Both the position numbers and the translations under genes were made by a program. DNA of 21,559 nucleotides from a virus, in the IMG/VR virus record IMGVR_UViG_3300035698_020820, positions 1 through 21,559 of that record, one strand, 5' to 3'. The notes below the pieces were generated by a model. It saw nothing but the letters and a program-made list of their open reading frames with translations, did no database searches and was not told the origin of the DNA. Below are positions 6,620-15,100 of this stretch, one piece after another; position 1 is the first letter of the stretch; each line of letters starts with the position of its first letter.

Positions 6620-6646
6620 ACTTTCTTTGCCGTTGGCAAAGAAAGT
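6620..6646. promoter_or_regulatory. Perfect 12-bp inverted repeat (operator or terminator-like hairpin)
   Basis: ACTTTCTTTGCC at 6620-6631 and GGCAAAGAAAGT at 6635-6646 are exact reverse complements separated by three bases. The element lies in the gap between the divergent 66-aa gene and the ribbon-helix-helix gene. It is followed by TTTCTGG, too weak a T-tract for a confident terminator. Its symmetry and place suit an operator for a dimeric repressor; the adjacent ribbon-helix-helix protein is an obvious but unproven candidate. A hairpin insulating the structural operon is the main alternative. Confidence 0.5.
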
Positions 6647-6684
6647 TTCTGGAGGCTCCGAAAACTCTGGACCTACAAAGGGGG

Positions 6685-6714
6685 TTGACAGGCAAGCGAG
6701 CACATGGGTATCCT
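6685..6714 (+). promoter_or_regulatory. Promoter-like -35/-10 pair before the structural operon
   Basis: A perfect TTGACA at 6685-6690, an 18-base spacer and TATCCT at 6709-6714 (4 of 6 to TATAAT). Transcription would begin around 6721, which is the first ATG of the ribbon-helix-helix gene. No other promoter of similar quality is seen in the 170-base divergent gap. Confidence 0.5.
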
Positions 6715-6720
6715 CTGGGC

Positions 6721-6879
6721 ATGTCGAGAATGCCCAGACAAATGATCCAGTTCACCCGGCCGCAAATGATCTTCCTGCGAGAAGAGGCAGAGCGGCTTGG
6801 TCTGACAGTCGCCGAGTTGGTTCGTCGAATCATTGACGATCACCGCACTCGAGCCGGCCGCGTCGAGGTGAATCGCTGA
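6721..6879 (+). CDS. Small ribbon-helix-helix-like protein preceding the terminase
   Basis: A 52-aa protein from ATG 6721 (a second ATG is at 6730; a TTG at 6685 is in frame but lies in the -35 box). The body has the pattern of a short ribbon-helix-helix DNA-binding domain: one strand (RQMIQFTRPQ), then helix MIFLREEAERLG and helix TVAELVRRIIDDHR. Proteins of this type are usually dimeric repressors. Its stop overlaps the terminase ATG in TGATG, so the two are translated together. Because small terminase subunits normally occupy this position, it could have a packaging role, but it is far shorter than usual TerS proteins and the repressor-type fold is the better reading. No ribosome site is evident, which would fit a leaderless message. 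Confidence 0.62.
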   Translation: MSRMPRQMIQFTRPQMIFLREEAERLGLTVAELVRRIIDDHRTRAGRVEVNR

Positions 6880-8438
6880 TGGCTCAGAAGTCAGAGATGG
6901 ATGATCTTCTAAGCAGCCTGTCACCGAGCGAGCGCGCTCTTTACGAGCTGCTCGGGAACCCCGCAGACTGGGGAGAAACCATGCTTGTGAATCGTGACGG
7001 GCAACCGCGGCGCTACAGAGAATATCAACGAGAGGATCTCGAATGCTCGGCAGATCGAATCGTCCACATGGATGGCAGAGCGGTCGGAAAGACGGTGGAC
7101 CTGAGTACGATGATCCTCTGGTTCGCCTTGCGGAACACAGGCAAGTCAGTCTTGATCGCCGCTCCATTCCAGGGACAGTTGGACACGATCATCGATGAGA
7201 TTGAATACCAGATCGGAGCCAACGACATCTTGCGCGAAAGTGTCGCCCGCAACTCCCAGGGACAACCGAAGATCAAACGCAAACCATACTTCGAGATGGA
7301 GTTCACCAACGGAGTGAGGCTGTATTTCCGACCAGCTGGTTCCGCCGGTGGTTCTTTCCGTTCGTTGCATGTGGACTTCCTGGTCGTCGACGAGGCGGCT
7401 TGGTTGCCAGAGCCAGCTTGGAATGCTCTCAGGCAGTGCCTGAACGCAGGCGGGCAGTTCCGCGTTTATTCGACGCCGAACGGATTGCGTGACACGACAT
7501 ATTACAGGATTACGCAGAGCAAGGAATGGCGGCAGTTCCGATGGCCCTCTTGGGTATCTCCCGATTGGACAGAAGAAAGGAAGGCCGACCTGCTCGAATT
7601 CTACGGAGGCAACGATACCCCCGGATGGCAACACGAAGTTGCAGGTGAGCACGGGAAGCCGACCTACGGAGCCTTCAGCACGGTTCAGGTAATGCGCTCG
7701 TTGTCCCATGTCCAGGGTTACAGAAAGATTACAATCAGAGGATCCGACCTGGACACTTGCAAAGACGAGCAGGCCATCCGGGAGCGCCTCGAGATTCTTC
7801 TCAATCTGTCCGGTGGACAAGGGATCTATTGGCTCGGCGGTGACCTCGGATACACCTCGGATCCGACCGAGCTATTGTTGCTTGAGGAAGACCAGGAAAC
7901 CAAGCGCCTCCGTTTGATTCTCAGGATCCACGCCGAGCATATTGCCTACCCAGTGATAACCGAAGTCATCGCTCTCGTTGATCGCCTTTACGTTCCCCAC
8001 GGAATCGGAGTGGACAGAGGCGGGAACGGGATGAGCGTCGTTCAAGAGCTGCTCGGCCTCGACAAATATCGGAACCTGAATCTGTCGGGCAGATTGGTCG
8101 GTTACGATTTTGGCGGCACGATCGAGGTTGGAGAGGACGAACGCGGGCGGGCGGTGAAGGTCAGAATCAAGGAGCACATGACCGCACTCATCAACGAGGC
8201 TCTGAACGGTCGTGTTCTGGAACTGCCGAAGCAGGACTCTCAGGTCGAGGATCAACTCTGTACTCAAACTTATGTGCTGAGTGAGAGGGGCGTTGTATAC
8301 TCCAAAGGCAACGATCACGTCGTCGACGCTCTCAGGTGTGCTATGATCCGCCGAGCGCAGGAAATCGATCCGAGATATGATCGCACAGAAACAACGCCGG
8401 ATGTTTTCCCGGCGCGGCTGAGTCGGCCGTTACCATAG
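6879..8438 (+). CDS. terL: Terminase large subunit (packaging ATPase/nuclease)
   Basis: A 519-aa protein with all the parts of a large terminase. Walker A is GRAVGKT at 66-72; Walker B is FLVVDEAAW with D171 and E172; a coupling-motif-like YSTPNG follows. The C-terminal RNase H-like nuclease has an acidic residue in GGDLGY (D322), another in GIGVDRGGNG, and NDHVVDA with D479 and D483. The enzyme pumps phage DNA into the prohead and cuts the concatemer. Start ATG 6879 overlaps the previous stop. The length is normal for the family and all catalytic residues appear intact. No recognisable small terminase subunit is found next to it apart from the 52-aa ribbon-helix-helix protein. The portal gene follows after 13 bases. 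Confidence 0.95.
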   Translation: MAQKSEMDDLLSSLSPSERALYELLGNPADWGETMLVNRDGQPRRYREYQREDLECSADRIVHMDGRAVGKTVDLSTMILWFALRNTGKSVLIAAPFQGQLDTIIDEIEYQIGANDILRESVARNSQGQPKIKRKPYFEMEFTNGVRLYFRPAGSAGGSFRSLHVDFLVVDEAAWLPEPAWNALRQCLNAGGQFRVYSTPNGLRDTTYYRITQSKEWRQFRWPSWVSPDWTEERKADLLEFYGGNDTPGWQHEVAGEHGKPTYGAFSTVQVMRSLSHVQGYRKITIRGSDLDTCKDEQAIRERLEILLNLSGGQGIYWLGGDLGYTSDPTELLLLEEDQETKRLRLILRIHAEHIAYPVITEVIALVDRLYVPHGIGVDRGGNGMSVVQELLGLDKYRNLNLSGRLVGYDFGGTIEVGEDERGRAVKVRIKEHMTALINEALNGRVLELPKQDSQVEDQLCTQTYVLSERGVVYSKGNDHVVDALRCAMIRRAQEIDPRYDRTETTPDVFPARLSRPLP

Positions 8439-8451
8439 CAGGGGGCAGATC

Positions 8452-9876
8452 ATGGCGACGCAAAAACGCAAGCCGATGAAGAAAAACTCGAAGAAATCAA
8501 ATGCAGGTGTCCCGGAGGCAAGCTCCACCCCAGATCCGATGCCGCTTGCCAGTTGTGCATCCATGTCAGGGAGTTACTTCGGAGACGTGAACGTGACCGA
8601 GGCCATCCCTGCAGATTGGGACGGTCGGGCAAGGAAGGCGGTCGAGTATTTCCAGGAGGAGCCGCTGGTCTCGAACGCCATCAACGCGTGGAGGACATTC
8701 GCTGTTGGAGACGAGATCGGTGTCAATTGTGAATCAGAGCACGTCAGGGACGAGGCGCGAGAAGCATTCGACCGGCTGAACCTGAATCGATTTATCAAGG
8801 ACATGGTTCTTCAGCTCCTGGTCAAGGGAGACGCCATCGGGTATTTCATCCGGGATGAAGGAGCCGATCTGCGTCGAGTTATCTGCGTCAACCCAGTGAG
8901 CGTGACGCTGGAGTATGAAGGCGATACTTTGGTCAGAGCGATCCAGCGTCCGGAAAATCCGGATGGATCTTTTGGGGAAGAGGTGTCTTTGGCTCTGGAT
9001 CAAATGATCCACATCAAGTGGAACGCCCCAGAATTCGAGTCTCGTGGAATCTCGATGGTTCTGCCAGCATTCGAGGCAATCGAATTGTTGCGTGATTACA
9101 GGAAGGCAGAGCGAGCCATCGCCAAGCGATGGACGACTCCCCTTCGTTTCATCCAGGTCGGCGGCGCCTATGGCAATCGGATCATTCAGCCTGATCAAGC
9201 GACCATCAACAGGATTCGTGATGAGATTGAGAACGCCGATCTGAAGTCTGGGCTTGTGGTGCCGTTCTATGTGAAGGCAGAAACCTACGGGGCAGACGGG
9301 GCAGCATTGGATACTCACATCCGGATGAAGGAGGTCAAGGAGGACATTCTCGTCGCCCTGGGGATGGCAAGATCGATCGTCACCGGGGACGGGCCCAACT
9401 TTGCAACTGCGTCAGTCTCGATGCAGAAGATGATCGTCCAGCTCAAGGAAATCAAACAGGCGGTCCGGATTATCCTCGACTGGTTTTTTGACGAGTGGAT
9501 GACCAGAAAAGGGTTCAAAAACGAAAAGCTAAACTACGAGTTCTCCGATCTGGATCTGACGGCAGAAGTTGAGCAGAAGAAGCTGCTCCTCGAGTTGTAC
9601 GACCGTGGGTTGATCTCCAAGAACACACTCCAGCGAAAGATGGGGCTCTCTTCATCCGTCGAGTCTCGTGAAAAGGGAGACGAAGAGATCGTCGTCGACA
9701 CGAACTGGTCCGTCGAGGACATCGCAAAGTTGGTGGCGCTTGAGGTGTTGACAGTGGACGAGGCAAGGGAGCGGCTCGGCCTCGATGGTGACTCAGGGAA
9801 GGCCAAGGCAGACGCTGCACAACGAGATATCGAGAAGTTGTATGCTCGAAACGAAATGACCAATCCAGGAGGGTGA
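8452..9876 (+). CDS. Phage portal protein
   Basis: A 474-aa protein following the terminase. It has a lysine-rich N-terminus, then portal-type blocks: AVEYFQEEPLVSNAINAWR, MVLQLLVKGDAIGYFIRDE, RVICVNPVSVTLEY, MIHIKWNAPEFESRGISMVLPAFE, and a long helical region ending in VALGMARSIVTGDGPNFATA before the C-terminal crown helices. The portal is the dodecameric ring at the capsid vertex that passes DNA and joins head to tail. Length and position after the terminase are as expected. The start ATG 8452 has AGGGGGCAG upstream. The C-terminus contains VEDIAKLVALEVLTVDEARERLGL, common in portals of this group. Confidence 0.9.
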   Translation: MATQKRKPMKKNSKKSNAGVPEASSTPDPMPLASCASMSGSYFGDVNVTEAIPADWDGRARKAVEYFQEEPLVSNAINAWRTFAVGDEIGVNCESEHVRDEAREAFDRLNLNRFIKDMVLQLLVKGDAIGYFIRDEGADLRRVICVNPVSVTLEYEGDTLVRAIQRPENPDGSFGEEVSLALDQMIHIKWNAPEFESRGISMVLPAFEAIELLRDYRKAERAIAKRWTTPLRFIQVGGAYGNRIIQPDQATINRIRDEIENADLKSGLVVPFYVKAETYGADGAALDTHIRMKEVKEDILVALGMARSIVTGDGPNFATASVSMQKMIVQLKEIKQAVRIILDWFFDEWMTRKGFKNEKLNYEFSDLDLTAEVEQKKLLLELYDRGLISKNTLQRKMGLSSSVESREKGDEEIVVDTNWSVEDIAKLVALEVLTVDEARERLGLDGDSGKAKADAAQRDIEKLYARNEMTNPGG

Positions 9877-9879
9877 ACA

Positions 9880-10041
9880 ATGGCAACGAAGGGACGGCCG
9901 AGCGGCGGGGTGAAAGATGGGAGTGGCGGTGGTAAGGGACAGCCAGGAGGAGGGCGCGGCGGCAAGAAATCCGGTCCTTGCCCGAGTGGTGGTCCGGGTG
10001 GAGGGAAAGGCGGCGGCAGCGGCGGAGGCAAAGGCCGATAG
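9880..10041 (+). CDS. Gly/Lys-rich low-complexity small protein
   Basis: A 53-aa ORF starting at ATG 9880 three bases after the portal stop, with AGGAGGG seven bases upstream. After MATKGRPSGGV nearly every residue is Gly, Lys, Ser, Pro or Arg, in GGG/GGK-type repeats, with one cysteine in a GPCPSGGPG segment. It is strongly basic and presumably disordered. The good ribosome site and operon position argue that it is translated. Small disordered basic proteins in head operons may bind DNA or contact the portal, but no function is visible. Low-complexity composition makes homology claims unreliable. Confidence 0.62.
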   Translation: MATKGRPSGGVKDGSGGGKGQPGGGRGGKKSGPCPSGGPGGGKGGGSGGGKGR

Positions 10042-10182
10042 CTGACGTGACGTCAATTAGAAGCGGAGTGAAGCCGAGGGTTGCTCCCTGGGCGATTGGT
10101 GGAGGGTGTACGGTAGCGACAGCCCCAAGACTCTCCTTGCAGGTTCGATTCCTGCCACTTCGCCCAACTTGAACGGAGGGAA
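10042..10182 (+). other. Non-coding gap with a tRNA-like 3' half
   Basis: A 141-base gap between the Gly-rich gene and the lysin-like gene. Bases 10139-10155 form a textbook T-arm (GCAGG, TTCGATT, CCTGC) followed by CACTTCG and CCCA. The acceptor partner could be CGGAGTG at 10064-10070, pairing with 10156-10162 and giving an encoded CCA at 10164-10166, but that makes a 102-base molecule. The alternative GGGCGA at 10090-10095 pairs perfectly with TCGCCC at 10160-10165 and gives a 77-base molecule, but leaves four unpaired bases after the T-arm. I could not fold a standard D-arm or anticodon arm with either. It may be a degenerate tRNA, an unusual long-arm tRNA or another structured RNA. Confidence 0.35.
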
Positions 10183-11139
10183 ATGATGCTTTTGCAAAAG
10201 GGAGTCGAGGCTCTAGAAGTTCAGGAACTCAGGCAGATGATGCAGCGCGTTGGATACGTCGTTGATGACGGACTCGAATTCGAGGCCGAGCTTGATCGGA
10301 GTGTGCGGGCATACCAAGAAGATCGAGGCCTTTCGATTGACGGAAAGGTGCTCGTAAACCGAGGAAAGACTTGGCCGCGACTGGAGCGGGAACCATCAGT
10401 CGTGTTCTGCTCCGACCCGTCGCCCAGAGCGTCGAGGTTGTCGAAAGGCCTGGAGACACTATACAGCGCGACGTCTCGACGGATGATCCCTGGATACAGA
10501 GGCAGCAGAATCGGAGCATGGCAGCGAATGGAGGCTGGACAAGAACGAGCTTTCATCGTCCCATTTGCGAGTGACGGATCTGGAGAGCATGGAGGCACCT
10601 GCGGACATGCCGCCTGGCTCCTCACTTCCTGGTGGATGCGGGCGATGTTTCCAGAGAAGGGAATCTTCCCGACGTGGAGGACAGGACGCGGAGCGACCAG
10701 GACGATGCCGCATCGGATGCTCCCTCGCTGCAGTATCGACGGCGAAGTCATCGCTGGTTCCCTCTGCCGAGGCCTGATGGAGTACATCGCCTCGACTGAC
10801 GTCGTTGCAGAGCTGGCAGACATCGCGGAGTTGGAGAATCCTGCTCAGTGGAACTTCATTCAGAAACGGAGCGGGCACGTCATTCTCGTGTTGCGCTTAG
10901 ATGAGAACATGGGGTGCATCGACCCGCGCACCGGCCTCCCGGCAGTTCCTGGTTTGTACCGGCTCGCAGCAGACGGGAGCAAACGAACGCTCGGTCGACC
11001 ATGGACTTGGCGCAGAGTGAAACCAGGAGAAAAGGGGCCCTGGACGATTTACGGGATGGCTCCCGTTCCTGAGTCTGGTGAGATCGAGTGGGGTCCCCTT
11101 GCCGGAGCCCCGGACCTGCCTCTCGTCTTGGAGGTCTAG
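10183..11139 (+). CDS. Peptidoglycan-binding-domain protein, putative cysteine-peptidase-like lysin
   Basis: A 318-aa protein starting at ATG 10183 (a second ATG is adjacent) with GGAGGGAA upstream. Residues about 10-55 look like a PG_binding_1 domain (EALEVQELRQMMQRVGY, then a Y-Q-E-D-R-G-L-S-I-D-G-K-V ending). The remainder contains GGTCGHAAW with C140 and SGHVILV with H232, a Cys...His order seen in NlpC/P60, CHAP and related cysteine peptidases or amidases, and a later DPRTG turn. That suggests a cell-wall hydrolase. The spacing between the two residues is larger than usual for NlpC/P60, so the catalytic call is tentative. It sits between portal and Mu F-like genes, not in a lysis cassette, so it may be a virion-associated enzyme used at DNA entry. 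No signal peptide or membrane segment is visible. Confidence 0.55.
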   Translation: MMLLQKGVEALEVQELRQMMQRVGYVVDDGLEFEAELDRSVRAYQEDRGLSIDGKVLVNRGKTWPRLEREPSVVFCSDPSPRASRLSKGLETLYSATSRRMIPGYRGSRIGAWQRMEAGQERAFIVPFASDGSGEHGGTCGHAAWLLTSWWMRAMFPEKGIFPTWRTGRGATRTMPHRMLPRCSIDGEVIAGSLCRGLMEYIASTDVVAELADIAELENPAQWNFIQKRSGHVILVLRLDENMGCIDPRTGLPAVPGLYRLAADGSKRTLGRPWTWRRVKPGEKGPWTIYGMAPVPESGEIEWGPLAGAPDLPLVLEV

Positions 11140-11143
11140 CTGC

Positions 11144-11989
11144 ATGGCCGACACAGCCCAGGAAATCCGAATCAAGAGGGCGGTTGCGGAGGCGACAAAG
11201 CGCCGGGACCGGTACGCAGATGATCGCGTCCAGGAGATGGTAGGTATCCTGGACGGCGCTGCCGACGACGTGGCAAAGCAGATTTCCAGGCTCGAGCAGA
11301 AATCAGTCATCAAAGACTGGCAGACCATGCGGCTGTCGATTCTGAAAGACCTCGAGAAGGAGATCGATGGCATCGCCGCTGAGTTGAAGGCAAAGGGCAA
11401 GATCGGCATCAAGGCCAACGTCGAGGGTGCCATGAAGCTCGGCATCGAAGATGGCATTGCCCAGTTGCAGGCGATGGAGAATCCGGATTTCGCTGACCTG
11501 TCCAAACCCCAAATCAACTCTTTGGTGACGAGGACGTTTGCGACAATCGATCGTTCTGCCGTCGACTTTCTGGCAAACTACCAACTTCAACTCTTGGGAG
11601 ATGTGACGAGCGAGTTGGCTTCTGGCATCAAGAAAACAGTGGCCCAGGGTATCCTGACCGGGAAGAGCATCCCTGAAATCTCAAAGGGCATCGGCCGGGT
11701 TGTGAAGGACAAAGAAGCGTTCAAACGAGCCGGCAAGACCGTGTTCAAGACCGCGCAGCAGCGAACCACCCTCATCGCCCGCACCGAGACCCTCCGGGCA
11801 CACAACGAGGGCCGCAAGGTCTTCTACCGGCAGGTCGGGGTCAAGAAGGTGAAGTGGCTCACTGCCGACGACGAACGGACATGCCCGATTTGTCGGCCGC
11901 TTGACGGGGTCGTATTCGAGGTCGATAAGTTGGACGGGCCCCCACGTCACCCCGCCTGCCGGTGTACGGTTTTCGCTGTAATCACATAA
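11144..11989 (+). CDS. Mu F-like head morphogenesis (minor head) protein
   Basis: A 281-aa protein from ATG 11144, with GGAGG about eleven bases upstream. The N-terminal two thirds are helical. The C-terminal third is the Mu gpF-like/SPP1 gp7-like domain: QRTTLIARTETLRAHNEGRK, VKKVKWLTADDERTCPICRPLDG with a CPIC cysteine pair, and PPRHPACRCTV with H, C and C completing a probable metal site. Such proteins sit near the portal and are needed for head assembly or DNA delivery. The position downstream of the portal is normal. It is the last gene before a 113-base gap and the large polyprotein. Function at the level of minor head protein is secure; the details vary between phages. Confidence 0.88.
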   Translation: MADTAQEIRIKRAVAEATKRRDRYADDRVQEMVGILDGAADDVAKQISRLEQKSVIKDWQTMRLSILKDLEKEIDGIAAELKAKGKIGIKANVEGAMKLGIEDGIAQLQAMENPDFADLSKPQINSLVTRTFATIDRSAVDFLANYQLQLLGDVTSELASGIKKTVAQGILTGKSIPEISKGIGRVVKDKEAFKRAGKTVFKTAQQRTTLIARTETLRAHNEGRKVFYRQVGVKKVKWLTADDERTCPICRPLDGVVFEVDKLDGPPRHPACRCTVFAVIT

Positions 11990-12056
11990 TCGACAAGCGG
12001 CGCAAGCAGACACGGTTCGCCTGTTGGCCACGAAAGAATCACTGCGTTATTTGCTC

Positions 12057-12085
12057 TTGACATCACATTTCGACGTCGATAGGCT
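12057..12085 (+). promoter_or_regulatory. Weak promoter-like pair before the head polyprotein gene
   Basis: The gap 11990-12102 holds TTGACA at 12057-12062 with TAGGCT (3 of 6) after 17 bases, and no gene. Transcription would start a few bases before ATG 12103. The -10 element is weak, so this is suggestive only. Confidence 0.3.
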
Positions 12086-12102
12086 TGTGTGGACATAGCT
12101 GG

Positions 12103-15100
12103 ATGATCGATTTAAATCGAATCGACATGGAGAGGCTTTTGCAGACTGACGCAGACCGGATCCGATTTCTTCTAGAGAGTGACGCTGAGTTCTTTGCGTT
12201 CATGGGTGACGATGCCTTAGAGGCTTCGGCTGCTGCCGAACGAAAGAAGTACATCACGAACTACATTTCCGCTGTGGACAAATCGTTGCGTGCCGCCGCT
12301 CCAGGTTGGGACGACGCGGATAAAGAGTACCGTTACCGCATCCTCCCTCCCGACAATTTCGTGTCAGATTCGTTCCGCACGAAGCAGCTCGACGGCGTGG
12401 AAGGACTCTCCATGGTGCTCGGAAAATTCAAGCCTGAATTCGTTCCAGAGGGTGGCAACGAAGAGTTGATGATTGTCCAGTCACTCCGGTTCACCAAGGA
12501 GTCTTGGGAACTGGACGAGGCAAAGAAGTGGCTCGACGAGCACCGGAAGACATTTGCCGAGCAAACTGCAGAGGCAGACATGGACAACGCTGACCCAGAG
12601 GCAAGCGGCTTCTTCATGTCTCTGACAGCCGGTTGTGACTTGGATCTGCTCGAGGCCATGGCCGCGCAGAAGGACAAAGACGCAGTCCGCGTTTCATCGT
12701 TCATGGGATCCAAGTATTTCATCCTGGACTTCTTGTGGAAGCAAACGCCCCGGGACGCAAAGAGTGTCCTGGACGCTTTCTCAGGCGGAGCGAACGTAGG
12801 ATACTTCTATAAGCGAAAGGGGCTCCGGGTCGTCTCGAACGACAAGTTGGACTTCCCCTATGCAATCGCAAGGGGCCTGATTGAGAACTCGAAAGAGACT
12901 CTTTCCGAAGAGGACATCGAGAGCCTTTTCGCTGCCAACCCATCCGCCGGTGATTTCTGTGAGAAGCACTTTTACGGATACTATTTCACGAAGCCGATCC
13001 TCCAGTTCATAGATGTCACCTGGGCAAACATCCAGAAGCTACAGGGATACAAGAAAGATCTGGCACTCGCTGCTTTCGGATGGACCGTGAAGCAGAAGGC
13101 TCACTACGGAGAATTTTCCAGGAGCAAGAAGGGGCTCACAGGGCCTGTCAAGATATCCGAGGGACAAGAAACTTCCCTCACAAACATCCCGATTGCAGAG
13201 TTTCACAGAGCATTCAGGAGTTACATCGCCCGAGCAAATCGCCTTGTGTTCTGCAACGGGACAGCGTGCAAGGTAACGCAAGTCGACGCGGTGCAGGCCA
13301 TCAAGAGTTCCAACTGCGATCTGGTTTATGCTGACCCTCCCTATATCACCGAGTTTGGAAGTAACGACTACGAGACGAAGATGCACTTCGTCGAGGGTCT
13401 TATGACCATGTGGAAGGGAAAAGAACTCCAGGCAAACAATCGCAGAGACTACAAGTCAAAAACCAAGTATAATCGTGAAAGCATCACGGCGCTGATTGCA
13501 GACATCGTGTCCAGCTCTTCAGGCAAGCAATTGTTGCTGTCGTATAGAGACAAAGCATACCCAACTGAAAAAGACATCAAGGCGATGTTCAAAGAGCGAT
13601 TCAAGACCAGCTCCGTCAAACGGATCAAGGTCCAGTATGGAATCGTTCGTGGAGATCCTGAGTCCGGAGGGAAATACGCCGAAGAACTGATTTTCATCGG
13701 GGAAGACCCGATGCAGGCTTCTTCGACTGCTACACTGGATGAAGGACGGCTGAACTCTGCCGCTGGCATTTGGGACGACGGGACTCGGGATTACGTTTAC
13801 GTTGTTATGGCAGCGGACCAATTCGTCGTCGAGAGCCTCCAGACGAAACAGCTTAGTGGAGCCGAGGGAATCGCAATCAGAATGGGGAAGTTGAAGGATA
13901 TCTTTCTCCGTGATGAAGAGGATCCAGAAGAAGAGCATGTCCAGTCAGTGATTTTCCAGAAGTCAAAATGGCCGCTCGGGAAGGCCCAGGAATGGCTCGA
14001 TGAACACTGGAGGATTTACGCGTCAATCAAGAACTCGGTTCTCATGGCGACCGCAACAACGAGCCAGAGCACAGAAGCAGCGAGCCGTCCAGAGCAGAAT
14101 ATCCACACCAGCATGGCGGGTCGAATTGATACTCAATCGCTATCTGCGTCGGCGTCTCAAGACACTGACAAGCGTTTCAGGTTCATCCTTACCCATGTCG
14201 GCACGAATACCAACGGAGATCACTTCACTGCTGATGAACTCTCCAAAGCAGCTAAATCAGCGATCGGGAAGAAGATCGATCTTTCTCACTCCCAGGAATT
14301 CCGGGACATTGTCGGCGGGATCGTGGAATCCAAATTCGTGTCTGCCGGTGAACTGTCCCGCGTCGAGTGCGTCGGTGAACTGTTCACCGACGAGTCAGAG
14401 CCGGCCAGGCTCGCTTACAAGCTGATGAAGCGAGAGATCATCGGGCACGTTTCGATGGAGTGCCATTATCAAGAAGGTGAATGTTCTGTTTGTGGAAAGA
14501 AGATCCGGAGCAAAGCGGATTACTGTTCACATCTGAAGAATTACAAGGGTCGAGAGTACCAGGGAAAACTGGTGTTCGAGATTTTGCGTGGCATTACGTT
14601 TACCGGCATGGGGCTTCTGGACCGGGAAGGCGCCGACGAAAAGGCTAAGATCCGGGAAGTGGCCAATCATCACACGAACAGAAGAGGAGAAGAAGCGATG
14701 GACCCCAAGAACAAGAAGATCGCGGCTGAGGAAGTCGATCCTACGACTTTGTCTGACGCCGAAAAGCTGGCGCTCATCAAGAAGCTGCAGGGTGAGAACT
14801 CGCGGCTGATGGGTGAGGTCGAGAGCATGCAGAAGAAACTCGACGAAGCCGAAGCCTCCAGGAAGGCGGCTGCGCGCAAGGCAAAAGCCCAGACGCTCCT
14901 CGTCCATTGGGAAGATGCCGGGCGTGAGTTCGACTCCGAAGCTGCGAAGGAAACCGAGTTGGATCGATTGCAGAAGATGACCGACGAGGCGTTCGCCGCC
15001 ACCGAAGCGACGGTTCAGAGTTTCGCCGCTGGCAAGAAGAAGAAGAAGACGCCAGAGGAAGAAGAAGCCGAGAAGGTCGCGGCTGAAGAAGCGAAGAACA

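Noticed and set aside
6685-6720. A TTG start at 6685 for the ribbon-helix-helix protein
   Set aside because: The TTG is part of a perfect -35 box, and the extra residues are not like the domain; ATG 6721 fits better.
10064-10166. A confident tRNA gene call
   Set aside because: No anticodon arm with a U at position 33 or normal D-arm could be formed with either acceptor pairing, so I list it only as tRNA-like.
9978-10172. A 64-aa + strand ORF across the tRNA-like gap
   Set aside because: It overlaps the Gly-rich gene in another frame, and its end (QVRFLP) is the translation of a T-arm, a typical artefact over tRNA-like sequence.
12107-12120. A 14-base perfect palindrome (TCGATTTAAATCGA) at the polyprotein start
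   Set aside because: It overlaps coding sequence near the start; with no second copy or matching regulator visible I cannot claim a function.
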